Assembly: GCF_010378095.1 (NCBI RefSeq)
Contig: NZ_WNJL01000037.1
Location: 248,001 to 312,000 of the forward strand
Length of the DNA stretch: 64,000 nucleotides
Source of the DNA: Acidithiobacillus ferrianus
Lineage (GTDB): Bacteria; Pseudomonadota; Gammaproteobacteria; Acidithiobacillales; Acidithiobacillaceae
Reading direction: 5' to 3'
Shown: positions 50,951-59,900 of the stretch, piece by piece
How the letters are laid out: each line of letters opens with the position of its first letter
Numbering within the stretch: position 1 is the first letter of the stretch
Position numbers and translations under genes: made by a program
Notes under the pieces: model-generated
What the model was told of the DNA's origin: nothing
The model's database searches: none
The model's input: only the letters and a program-made list of their open reading frames with translations

Positions 50951-51095
50951 GGCTGAGAGCCATATCAAATTTATCAACTTCTCAGCCAAAACTAACACCA
51001 TGATTTTTACTGTCAACATAATCTGTCTTTTAATCTGAAATACATTTATTGCTTCTGTGACAGTCTAAACATATTTAAAGACAATACTGTTTAGA
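50951..51095. repeat. Two inverted repeats between the receptor and the IS4 fragment
   Basis: GGCTGAGA (50951-50958) with TCTCAGCC (50980-50987) may end the receptor gene. TCTAAACA (51064-51071) with TGTTTAGA (51088-51095) lies nearer the IS4 start and may belong to the IS end. No other content is seen in 50926-51145. Confidence 0.4.
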
Positions 51096-51145
51096 TAGTT
51101 TGTTTTCTGTCAGAATGGTTGCCATGTTCTGCTTCTGGGGGAGAC

Positions 51146-51841
51146 ATGGCTATGGCACGTACCAAGGCACAGTTATCTACAGGCGCCCGCCTGGCCGACT
51201 ACCTGACGGTGGGCTATCTGGCGATGCGTTGTCCCATTGGAAAAATCCGGGAAACATTGGCGCAACAAGGTCTGGAAAGCCAACGCCGACGTGGATTGCC
51301 ACATGACGTACTGATTTACTTCGTGCTGGCGATGGTGCTCTATGCCAATGTCGCCTACGAGGAAGTTCTCCGCTTGGTGATCGAGGGACTGCGGCCTTTG
51401 CTCGGCGATGAGGGCTTGATGCAGAGCACGGTCAGTAAAGGGGCGATCTCCCAGGCACGAGGGCGTGTCGGCGCAGGCCCACTGAAGGTGTTGTATCAAG
51501 AGCAGGTCCAGCCGCATGGCCCACAAGGGATGCCGGGCGTGTTTTATCGCGGCCTGCGGATCATGGCGATCGACGGCTCTACCCTGGATATGCCGGATGA
51601 AGCCGCCAATGCGGAATGCTACGGCTACCCACCGGCGTCCCGAGGCGCATCTGCTTTTCCCAAGCTCCGATTTGTCGCCATGGCCGAATGTGGCACCCAC
51701 ACCTTGTGCTACGCAGAGCCAGGCCCTTATGAACAAGGGGAGCGAGAGTTGGCGCTATCGGTCATAGCGCATGCCGATTCCAGTATGCTGGTGACCGCCG
51801 ATCGGGGTTTTTATAGCTACGCATTCTGGAAGCATTCGTAA
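51146..51841 (+). pseudogene. IS4-family transposase, truncated
   Basis: The N-terminal half of an IS4 transposase: G-L-P-H-D-V-L-I-Y-F-V-L-A-M, then the first catalytic Asp in M-A-I-D-G-S-T-L-D and the second in V-T-A-D-R-G-F-Y-S. The frame stops after Y-A-F-W-K-H-S at the junction with the IS66-derived sequence; the third acidic residue is missing. Confidence 0.85.
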
Positions 51842-51850
51842 GCGCTTAGG

Positions 51851-51946
51851 CAACCCACCCTTGCGGGTTGGCGCCGATCAGGGTAATGCGGTTTTTTTCC
51901 AGTTCCACGGCAAGAGTTCGTGGAGTTTTTTATTGGGCCAGGTGGG
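51851..51946. repeat. 96-bp inverted repeat, left copy
   Basis: Matches the reverse complement of 52603-52698 with only a few mismatches. It contains the IS66 transposase 3' end and a GC-rich CAACCCACCC hairpin. Confidence 0.85.
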
Positions 51947-52222
51947 GAGCTTTTCGAGCACATCGCAGAGGTACGCGAAGGGTTCGATGCCGTTGAGCTT
52001 GCAGGTTTCGATGATGCTGTAGAAGGACGCGGCACGCTCGCCGCCCGCATCATTGCCAACGAACAAGAAATTCTTGCGTCCAATGGCCACGCCCCGTAGC
52101 GCCCGCTCTACCGGATTATTGTGTGTGCCTTGCGAAGGCACGATTGTTCCGTCGGTATCCAATCCGACCCGGCTAACTTTCGCTCCAGCCGGAAGCACTT
52201 GGGGCGGTCCAGGAGGTAACAA
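51878..52222 (-). pseudogene. IS66 transposase C-terminal fragment
   Basis: N-N-P-V-E-R-A-L-R-G-V-A-I-G-R-K-N-F-L-F, then G-E-R-A-A-S-F-Y-S-I-I-E-T-C-K-L-N-G, the IS66 C-terminal signature. About 90 residues of a ~500-residue protein remain, with no start. Confidence 0.85.
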
Positions 52223-52224
52223 AT

Positions 52225-52602
52225 GGGCTGAAGCACTCCGAGAAAAGGCCTCTTCAGGAGGTCAGTGGACCCTGCGGGCCGCAACGTGAGTGAACACCGA
52301 GCAGGCCTCGAAATGTCGTTGCAGAAGCTGACCCGCCACAATAACGGGGAAGGTCGCGGTCCCTTGGGAAGCGAGCGAGATACGCACCAAGGGATTCTGC
52401 CGGGGTAGTGGTGGCAGCACGCAGGGGAAAGAGCAGCCGTGCAACAAGGGAAGTCCGTGTGGGTTCCCCATTGGCAATGGGGAAACGTTGGCTCCGCGAG
52501 GAGCGGAAACGGCCCTGCGGATGGCGGATGGGCCCGTAGTAGCGACGAACCCCGGTAACGCGGGAGGAGCGAAGGGGCCCTGTTTTGGAAGAGGTGCAAC
52601 AA
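52225..52602 (+). other. Probable group II intron 5' fragment
   Basis: A structured-looking stretch holds GCAGGCCTCGAAATG, GGGGAAGG and a run encoding R-M-A-D-G-P-V-V, then G-N-A-G-G-A-K-G-P, a pattern I associate with the region preceding group II intron reverse transcriptases. The rest of the intron is missing. Recognition from memory; no fold was computed. Confidence 0.45.
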
Positions 52603-52698
52603 CCCACCTGCCCCAATAAGCGTCTCCACGAACTCTTGCCGTGGAACTGGAAAAAAACCGCATTAGCCTGATTGGCGCCAACCCGCAAGGGTGGGTTG
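52603..52698. repeat. 96-bp inverted repeat, right copy
   Basis: Inverted partner of 51851-51946; together they bracket the IS66 fragment and intron fragment. Confidence 0.85.
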
Positions 52699-52748
52699 GC
52701 TGAACGTTTACGACCATTTGCAGCAAGCAGAACCAGAGGAAGATATTG

Positions 52749-52982
52749 ATGACATTGACTGATATCCCACAGGATCTGAGAGAAGAACTTGCTGTGCTGG
52801 CCGATCTGCTCCCAGAGCAAAGCCCTTTGCCTTATGCAAAGGTGAAGCTCCTGGTGCTATCGTGGACGAGGCTCGGCGAGGACGCCCTGGCTTGGGCCGG
52901 AGCAAATCTGGTCATGAAGATTGCCCGGAGCCATACGAATCTGGAGATCGGGCATACGGACCCACTCCCATGCAGACGGTGA
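52749..52982 (+). CDS. Hypothetical protein, 77 residues
   Basis: The ATG at 52749 follows AGAGGAAGATATTG. Starts M-T-L-T-D-I-P-Q-D-L-R-E-E-L-A-V-L-A-D-L-L-P. Helical throughout. It lies just outside the inverted repeat and may be a leftover of an island gene. No family recognised. Confidence 0.45.
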   Translation: MTLTDIPQDLREELAVLADLLPEQSPLPYAKVKLLVLSWTRLGEDALAWAGANLVMKIARSHTNLEIGHTDPLPCRR

Positions 52983-53263
52983 ACCGATCGGTTGACCTTC
53001 GGAAGCCGTTCTCACCTGGTCACTGGCGAGAGCATGGGCAAGAAATGAGCTTGTTTGACCTAGCTGTTTACCTGAAACTGAAAGTAGGAACGTGGGGGAC
53101 GACCCCTATAGCCCGCCGGCGGCATGTCACCAAGGACCGGCTGGATGGCCTGGGTCTTGGGTGTCAGATTCATCCCGCCCACTCAACCGCCTCGATCTTC
53201 TTATGCGGCGAGCGATCGCTACTGGAGATGGTCGAACCAGATCTGGTGGACCAGATCAAATAG
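52970..53263 (+). CDS. Hypothetical protein, 97 residues
   Basis: The ATG at 52970 overlaps the previous gene by 13 bases. The sequence starts M-Q-T-V-N-R-S-V-D-L-R-K-P-F-S and ends V-E-P-D-L-V-D-Q-I-K. A later in-frame ATG at 53045 has GGGCAAGAA upstream. No domain seen; the overlap with the preceding frame suggests a two-gene remnant. Confidence 0.4.
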   Translation: MQTVNRSVDLRKPFSPGHWREHGQEMSLFDLAVYLKLKVGTWGTTPIARRRHVTKDRLDGLGLGCQIHPAHSTASIFLCGERSLLEMVEPDLVDQIK

Positions 53264-53359
53264 GCTTTACAGACAAGATTTGTGGCGGTTTATATGTAAT
53301 ATCCTTCGGGCAGCCGAGGCTGACGAAGCCGACTTTGGGCGGCGTATTCGCGCCCGCTT

Positions 53360-53743
53360 TCAAAAGGTATTGCTCACGCTGACCACGCCCGGTACCGCGC
53401 CGACGATACGCTCGACCACCTGTTTGAGATCGATGACGGCGTTGGGGCAGCCCGCGCAGGCGCCCTTCATGCGGACCCGCACGTCGCGTTCGACGATTTC
53501 CACCAGTTCGATATCGCCGCCATCGCGGTGGAGGATGTGGCGTACCGTCTGCACGGCCTCCGCCACGGCCGCGGGGTCGGGCCGGGGATCGCCGGGTCCG
53601 TAGCGCTTCTGGCGGTCGAGTCCGCGTTCGGCCATGGCCTGGGCGTGGGCGATTTTGGCCGCGGCGAGGGGGTCTTCCGCCTCCAGGGCGTCCAGTTCGT
53701 CTTCGCTGTAAAAACGGATGGGGGATTTTTCGCTCAAGCTCAT
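53360..53743 (-). CDS. NifU C-terminal-type Fe-S scaffold
   Basis: 127 residues. The C-terminal half carries G-A-C-A-G-C-P-N-A-V-I-D-L-K, the C-x2-C motif of NifU/NfuA, preceded by R-x-G-G-D-like H-R-D-G-G-D-I-E-L. The N-terminal ~55 residues are a charged extension. It would carry a 4Fe-4S cluster for transfer. It lies 5 bases downstream of the pteridine reductase gene. Confidence 0.85.
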   Translation of the reverse strand: MSLSEKSPIRFYSEDELDALEAEDPLAAAKIAHAQAMAERGLDRQKRYGPGDPRPDPAAVAEAVQTVRHILHRDGGDIELVEIVERDVRVRMKGACAGCPNAVIDLKQVVERIVGAVPGVVSVSNTF

Positions 53744-53748
53744 GACCG

Positions 53749-54489
53749 TCAATATAACATGCGGCCACCGTCGACGACGAGGTTGTGGCCGGTGACATAA
53801 GGCGCATCGAAGAGCAGATAGCGGACGGCGCCGGCGATATCCTGCGGGCTGCCGACACGCTTGAGGGCGTTGCGCTCGATGAGTCCCTGTTGGTCGCCGT
53901 CGGGCGGGTCCTTGTCCTCGGCCCAGAGCACCACGCCGGGCGAGACGCTGTTGACGCGGATCTCCGGCCCCAGTTCTTTGGCGAGGGCGCGGGTCAGGGC
54001 CAGCAGACCCGCCTTCGTGACACTGTAGGGCAGATAACCGCGCAGGGGGATTTCGGCGTGGATGTCGCCGATGTTGACGACGGCGCCGCCGCTTTTCCGC
54101 AGATGCGGCGCAGCCGCCTGGGTCAGGAAGAGCGGCGCGCGCAGATGCACGGTCTCCATCGCCGCCCAGTCTCCCGGCGTGATTTCGCCGAAAGACACAG
54201 GGGAGTACAGCGAAGCGTTGTTGACGAGGCCATCCAGGCAACCAAAATGCTCGATAGCGGCATCCATCAGGTGCGCGGGCGTTTCTGGGTCAGCCAGGTC
54301 ACCCGCGATCAACAGCGGTTCAGTTCCATGCCGCGCGCGCAGATCCTGCGCCAGGGTTTCGGCCTCGGCGGCGGATCGCTTATAATGCAGGGCGAGTTGG
54401 CAGCCTTCCGCAGCGAGATGGCGGGCAATGGCGGCGCCTACCCTGCGGGCGGCGCCAGTGATGAGAACGACTTTTCCGGTAGCTTTCAA
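53749..54489 (-). CDS. folM-like: Pteridine reductase (SDR family)
   Basis: 246 residues. T-G-A-A-R-R-V-G is the T-G-x3-R-x-G signature of pteridine reductases, N-N-A-S follows, and Y-x3-K appears as Y-S-V-T-K. It reduces dihydropterins using NADPH. Divergent from the methyltransferase gene by 9 bases. Confidence 0.85.
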   Translation of the reverse strand: MKATGKVVLITGAARRVGAAIARHLAAEGCQLALHYKRSAAEAETLAQDLRARHGTEPLLIAGDLADPETPAHLMDAAIEHFGCLDGLVNNASLYSPVSFGEITPGDWAAMETVHLRAPLFLTQAAAPHLRKSGGAVVNIGDIHAEIPLRGYLPYSVTKAGLLALTRALAKELGPEIRVNSVSPGVVLWAEDKDPPDGDQQGLIERNALKRVGSPQDIAGAVRYLLFDAPYVTGHNLVVDGGRMLY

Positions 54490-54498
54490 GAGGGGTCC

Positions 54499-55626
54499 AT
54501 GCGCGTGGAGTGTCCCGATTTTTTAACCCATTCTCACGGGGCGCGCAAGGCGGGCCTGCCCCTCCCGGAGGCGGACGCGCTGGACCACTCGGTCGCGCTG
54601 CTGACCCATATCCGGCGGGAAATCGATGCCGCAGGCGGGATGATCCCCTTCCGCCGTTATATGGATCTCGCCCTCTATACACCGGGGCTGGGCTACTACA
54701 TGGCGGGGCAGACCCGCTTCGGTGCGGCGGGGGACTTCGTCACGGCACCGGAAATGGGACGGGTGCTGGCCGCCGTGCTGGCGCGGACCCTGCAACCCGA
54801 TCTGGGGTCGGACGGCATTCTCGAATTTGGCGGCGGGAGCGGCGCACTGGCCGGCCAGATTCGGGACATTTTGCCGGACACTCCCTACACCCTGCTCGAA
54901 CCCAGTCCCGATTTGCAGGCGCGGCAACAGGCAGCCGTGCCGGGTGTTCGGCATTTGCAAACCCTGCCGGAGCATTGGCGCGGCGTGATGCTGGCCCACG
55001 AAGTGCTGGACGCCATGCCGGTGCAGGTGCTGGAGCTGGACGCCTCGGGGCGGTTGCACGAATGCGGTGTGCGCTGGAATGGCGCCGCGCTGGAGTGGGC
55101 GATGCAGCCTCTACCGGTCGCTGCGCCTCTGGCGGCGCGGCTGGCGCCCTACGTAGCGCATTGGCCCCGGCCCTATCGGACGGAAATCAATCTTACGGCG
55201 GAGGCCTGGCTGCGCGAAGTCGCCGCCCGCCTCGGCTCCGGCACCATTCTCCTGATCGATTACGGGCATGAGGCCGCAGCGTTTTATCATCCGCAACGGC
55301 AGACGGGCAGCCTGCGCGCCTACTATCGCCACCACTGGCTGGACGACCCCTTTTATCTGCCGGGCCTCTGCGACCTCACCGCCCATGTGGATTTCACCGC
55401 GCTGATGACCACTGCGGTGGAGGCCGGGCTGGAGGTGGCCTTTTACGGCCATCTCGCCCGCTTTCTGGTGGAACACGGGCTGGCCGAGGTGTATGGCACC
55501 CTTTGTGCGCAGGCGGGTGACGACGGCCGCTTTGCCCTGAATAATGAGATCAAACGGCTCACCCTGCCGCAGGAAATGGGCGAGAGCTTCAAGGTATTGA
55601 TTCTGAAAAAGCGAGAGAATGCATGA
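54499..55626 (+). CDS. MidA-type SAM-dependent methyltransferase
   Basis: 375 residues. F-R-R-Y-M-D-L-A-L-Y-T-P-G-L-G-Y-Y, G-D-F-V-T-A-P-E and L-E-F-G-G-G-S-G-A-L-A are the MidA/DUF185 hallmarks; the mitochondrial homologue (NDUFAF7) methylates complex I. The ATG follows AAGAGGGG. Its stop overlaps the next gene by ATGA. Confidence 0.9.
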   Translation: MRVECPDFLTHSHGARKAGLPLPEADALDHSVALLTHIRREIDAAGGMIPFRRYMDLALYTPGLGYYMAGQTRFGAAGDFVTAPEMGRVLAAVLARTLQPDLGSDGILEFGGGSGALAGQIRDILPDTPYTLLEPSPDLQARQQAAVPGVRHLQTLPEHWRGVMLAHEVLDAMPVQVLELDASGRLHECGVRWNGAALEWAMQPLPVAAPLAARLAPYVAHWPRPYRTEINLTAEAWLREVAARLGSGTILLIDYGHEAAAFYHPQRQTGSLRAYYRHHWLDDPFYLPGLCDLTAHVDFTALMTTAVEAGLEVAFYGHLARFLVEHGLAEVYGTLCAQAGDDGRFALNNEIKRLTLPQEMGESFKVLILKKRENA

Positions 55627-55985
55627 CCATTCAGATTTACGGTATTCGCCACTGCGACACCATGAAAAAAGCCTTCGCGTGGCTGGACAGCCAGGGGTTG
55701 GAGTACCGCTTTCACGATTACCAAAAGGCCGGGGTGCCGACGGCGGAGCTTCGCCACTGGGTGGAGCGTTGGGGCTGGGAAGCCCTCATCAATCGCCAAG
55801 GCACCACCTGGCGGCGTTTGCCTGAGAGCGAGCGCGAAGTCGCTGATGCCGAAGCCGCGATAAAGCTGATGGCGGCGCACCCCAGTATGATCCGACGGCC
55901 GATATGGGTGGATAGGGATAGGGATAGGGATCGGGATTTGCTGGGTTTTGATGTGGAGGTGTGGGAAAAGGCACTTCGTCGTTAG
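55623..55985 (+). CDS. Spx/ArsC-family thioredoxin-fold protein (YffB-like)
   Basis: 120 residues: I-Y-G-I-R-H-C-D-T-M-K-K-A-F contains the single redox Cys of YffB-type proteins, which lack the second Cys of Spx. R-R-P-I-W is the late conserved Arg-Pro. A run of Asp-Arg pairs (V-D-R-D-R-D-R-D-R-D-L-L-G-F) is unusual and encoded by a microsatellite (55911-55937). Confidence 0.85.
   Translation: MTIQIYGIRHCDTMKKAFAWLDSQGLEYRFHDYQKAGVPTAELRHWVERWGWEALINRQGTTWRRLPESEREVADAEAAIKLMAAHPSMIRRPIWVDRDRDRDRDLLGFDVEVWEKALRR
55910..55936 (+). repeat. Hexanucleotide microsatellite GATAGG
   Basis: GATAGG occurs three times, with a fourth copy GATCGG, inside the Spx/ArsC-like gene. Each unit adds Asp-Arg, so changes stay in frame. 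Confidence 0.75.
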
Positions 55986-56135
55986 TTGCTCATCGGACAT
56001 AATTTCTCAATTTGCGTAGCTATAGAAAGATACTTTTATACTTTTTTCGCTCAGAAATACCATCCACTGCCTTAGGTGGCAGTCTTAATTGTGCGCTAAC
56101 GCCCGCAACGACCAAAAATGCGCTATAATTGAGCG

Positions 56136-56321
56136 TCCGGTTATCGGACGGGGGCGTCGCACCATGTTTTCTTCCCCGTCAACGCCATCGTTTCGCTGCT
56201 CTATGTCTTGGAGGATGGGTCCTCGGCGGAAATTGCTGTGGTCGGCAATGAGGGAATTGTCGGCGTAAGCGTGGACACTCGATGGACCATCGCACATAGC
56301 TATACAGGAGCGTTGATATGA
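56136..56321 (+). pseudogene. Crp/Fnr-family regulator remnant
   Basis: F-F-P-V-N-A-I-V-S-L-L-Y-V-L-E-D-G, then A-E-I-A-V-V-G-N-E-G-I-V-G-V is the cyclic-nucleotide-like domain of Crp/Fnr proteins. Only about 40 residues survive; no start, no DNA-binding domain. A perfect TATAAT at 56124-56129 precedes it. This is the content of the 55986-56317 gap. Confidence 0.75.
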
Positions 56322-56653
56322 ACCGTTGGATGGCAACTATGACCGGTATACTGCTTATCGGCAGCCTCGTTGCCGGAGCCCAGGCGGGTACGGACGGGGC
56401 ATCGGCCCCTTATCCGCTCACGCATAACCAGACCATCACCCAGATGAAAGCGCAACTCAACCACGAAGAGATCGCACAGCACCAGTTGGAAGAAAGGATT
56501 ATCATTCTGAAGGCTCACCATGACCAGGCGGGCGTAATGCGCGCAGAGCAACGGCTGAGATCCAATAAGGCCGATATTGAGGGGCTCAGAGAAACGTTGC
56601 ATGATGCTATGACCAATGGTGAAGGATACCAGCGCAAGAGGAAAGAATCATGA
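56318..56653 (+). CDS. Secreted coiled-coil protein, 111 residues
   Basis: Signal peptide (M-A-T-M-T-G-I-L-L-I-G-S-L-V-A-G-A-Q-A-G), then a helical domain with heptads (I-A-Q-H-Q-L-E-E-R-I-I-I-L-K-A). AGGAG precedes the ATG. Its stop overlaps the next gene by ATGA. Probably periplasmic. No family recognised. Confidence 0.65.
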   Translation: MNRWMATMTGILLIGSLVAGAQAGTDGASAPYPLTHNQTITQMKAQLNHEEIAQHQLEERIIILKAHHDQAGVMRAEQRLRSNKADIEGLRETLHDAMTNGEGYQRKRKES

Positions 56654-56778
56654 GCAAAACACAGCAGAGCAATAAAGAAACCAAGAAGCAGCCGGCGATG
56701 ACGCCCAAAGAGAAGAAACAGGCCAAACAGGCCAAGAAGAATTCCAGCGGTACTGGAGTCACCATCGTTCCCCACTGA
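56650..56778 (+). CDS. Lys-rich micropeptide, 42 residues
   Basis: ATGA overlap with the preceding gene and AAGAGGAAAG upstream support translation. M-S-K-T-Q-Q-S-N-K-E-T-K-K-Q-P, then P-K-E-K-K-Q-A-K-Q-A-K-K-N: a disordered, highly basic chain, possibly nucleic-acid binding. Confidence 0.5.
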   Translation: MSKTQQSNKETKKQPAMTPKEKKQAKQAKKNSSGTGVTIVPH

Positions 56779-56905
56779 AATCGCCGGCGGCCGGTCAGGA
56801 AATATGTGGAGGAGTGCCATGACGAGCGTACGTTGCGGTGCGCAGAGGTGGAGGGGGAATGCGTGATACCTTGATGCATCGCCAGATTATTCCGGGGAGA
56901 GCGTC

Positions 56906-59900
56906 ATAGCTACAAAAAAGTTAGAGTTCTTATTCTGCGTAAAAAACGCCCTGAACAACGCATTGGATACGGACTTGTTACGCGCGGAGTTGTTCAGCAT
57001 CGAACAACTGAAACAACATGCGGTGATGCTGGCCGGTCAGCATCCCGTCGATCCAAGTCCGGGGCCGGATCGCCTGTTACCCCGCCTGGCCGATAATGCG
57101 CAGGTGCTGCGCGCGGCTTATGACGTAGTCACTGCGGGAGGTACACAGACAGAGCAGCGGACGCAATCTGCAGAGCTTTGGTTGCTTGACAATTTCTATC
57201 TTATCGAACAACAGATCATTCTGGCGCGAAGACACTTGCCGAGTGGCTATGGCAGACAATTACCGCGCCTGCAATATGGAAAATTGGCGGGATTCCCACG
57301 TGTCTACGATCTCGCATCTGAATTGATTGCCCATCGGGATGCCCGCGTCGACAGTGATAATGTCAGCGCATATATCCAGGCTTACCAGACCATTACGCCA
57401 TTAACGCTGGGTGAATTGTGGGCTTTCCCGATCATGCTGCAATTGGCGCTACTGGAAAACCTGCGCCGTGCCGGTCTGCACGTTGCTTGCCGACGGGAAG
57501 AGCGCAATGCCGCCATGAGCTGGGCAGACCGCATGCTCGCGGCAGCGGAAAAAAATCCGAGGCAACTGATCCCGTTACTCGCGGAATTTGCCAATGCGGA
57601 TATGCCGTTGACGGCACCCTTTGTAGAGGAGTTTTACGCCAGGCTGCAGGCCTATGGTCCCGCTATGACTTTTGTGCAAACCTGGGTCGAACAAAAATTG
57701 CTCGAACAGGGGATAACGGCGACGCAGTTATCCGAGGTGTCCGCAAGAAGGTCCGCCGCCAACCAGATATCCATGGCCAACAGCATCAGCAGCTTGCGCT
57801 TCCTGGCGACGGCGGACTGGCGCCACCACGTCGAAGCGCTCAGTGTCGTCGAACAGGTTCTCCGCCAGGATCCCATGGGGATACACGCCGAACAGGATTT
57901 CGCGACTCGTGATCGCTACCGCCATGCTATTGAGGATATTGCGCGGAGCAGTGGGCGTGATGAGTTGGCAGTGGCCCAGGGGGCGATCGTGCTCGCTCAG
58001 GCGGCTGTGCAGCGAGCGGGTATCGGAGACCGATCGGCGCATGTCGGATATTACCTGCTGGATCGCGGCCGGCAGCGGCTTGATCGCGTTATGGGCTGTC
58101 GCTTTGAATGGAAATCAGCGGCCCGGCAAATGAGTGGTCGTCTCCGTCTTTCTCTGTATATCAGCACCATCCTGTTGCTGACGGCTGCAGTCAGTCTGGT
58201 TTTATACTTCCCCCTCGCGGAGATCAGCCCGACGGCTTGGCGTTTCTGGTGGCTCGGCTTCCTCGGCATGGTGAGTATTTCGGCTTTGGCCGTTTCCCTG
58301 GTAAATCGCCTGGTCACCCTCATTATGGCGCCCCGTGCCCTGCCACAGATGGATTTTTCGCACGGCGTCCCTGATGCACATCGCAGCATGGTAGTTGTCC
58401 CGACGCTGCTGAGTACGCCACAGGAAATTGACGCGTTGCTGGAGGCCCAGGAAATCTGCTACCTGGGAAACCGCGATCGCAATATATATTTTGCGTTATT
58501 GACGGATTTTCGTGACGCGCCTGAACAGACCAGCCCGGAAGATGCCCCTTTAATCGACTACGCACGCGCCGCCATCCAGGCCCTCAATGCGCGCTATGGC
58601 GATGACCGGCATTGCCTATTTTATTGGTTTCACCGGCCACGAATATGGAACCCGTTTGAACAGGTGTGGATGGGCTACGAACGTAAACGCGGCAAATTGG
58701 AACAATTTAACGCCGTGCTGAGAGGCGCTGAGGCGTCGATATTTTCAGAGCAGGTCGGCGATATGGCCATCCTCAGCAGCATCCGTTATGTCATCACGCT
58801 GGATACCGACACCCAATTACCCCGTGACACCGCGCGGGCACTCATCGGCCATATCGCGCACCCGCTGAACCGGGCGGTGTATGACACCGATAAGGGCCGT
58901 ATCGTCGACGGCTATGCGATCATTCAGCCCCGCGTAGCGATCGATCTGACCAGCGCCGGTCAATCTCCGTTCAGCAAACTCATTGCCGGGGACTCCGGTA
59001 TCGATCCCTATACGCGCGAGGTGTCCGACGTCTACCAGGATATTTTCGGAGAGGGCTCTTTCATCGGCAAGGGTATCTATGATGTGGATGCCTTTCGCCA
59101 GGCTGTCGATGGCCGTTTTCCGGAAAATCTCGTTCTCAGCCACGACTTGCTGGAGGGTGGATACGCCCGTGCAGCACTGGCGACGGATGTCGTCCTGATC
59201 GAGGAATTACCTGGGAGTTTTACCGCAGAAGCCTCCCGCCGCCACCGCTGGATTCGTGGTGACTGGCAGATCGCCGGCTGGCTGCTGCCGTCGGTGCCCG
59301 GTCCTCCAGGGGCCACCGGTATGCCGGTGCCGCGTCAGGCCAATCCGCTGTCCAGTTTGTCGCGGTGGAAAATCTTTGACAATCTCCGCCGCAGCCTGGT
59401 GCCACCAGCCCTGTTGTTCCTGCTGGCGGGAGGGTGGCTCTTCGATCCGGGGTTCGCCTGGTTATGGACCACATTGGTAGTCGGAATCCTCCTCCTGCCC
59501 GCCTTGCTTTCGCCCCTCATTGATCTCTTCCATAAGCCGGAAGACCTCGACTGGGCAGCACATCTCTCCTTGATTAGAGGGTCCGCAGGCCGCCCGCTGC
59601 TATCCGCGCTTCTGGCCGTCACATTTCTGCCCTATGAAGCGGTGATGAGCCTGGATGCCATCCTGCGCTCAGGGTTACGAATGCGCTTCACGCGCCGTGG
59701 CCTGTTACTCTGGCAGTTGCCCTCCTATGCGCGCCGAAATGCCTGCCATACCCTCAGAGACTTTCTTGGCGAGATCCGGAGCGCACCACTGCTCGCGATC
59801 CTCCTCGGAATGGCCTTGTTAGCGGCGACAAAGCTGGGGATCAGTCCGCCTATGGCGCTACTGTTCAGCATGCCCGTTTTGGCGTTATGGCTGTTGTCGC

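Noticed and set aside
52108..52820. Minus-strand frames across the intron fragment.
   Set aside because: Composition is that of structured RNA, and the frames overlap each other in all phases.
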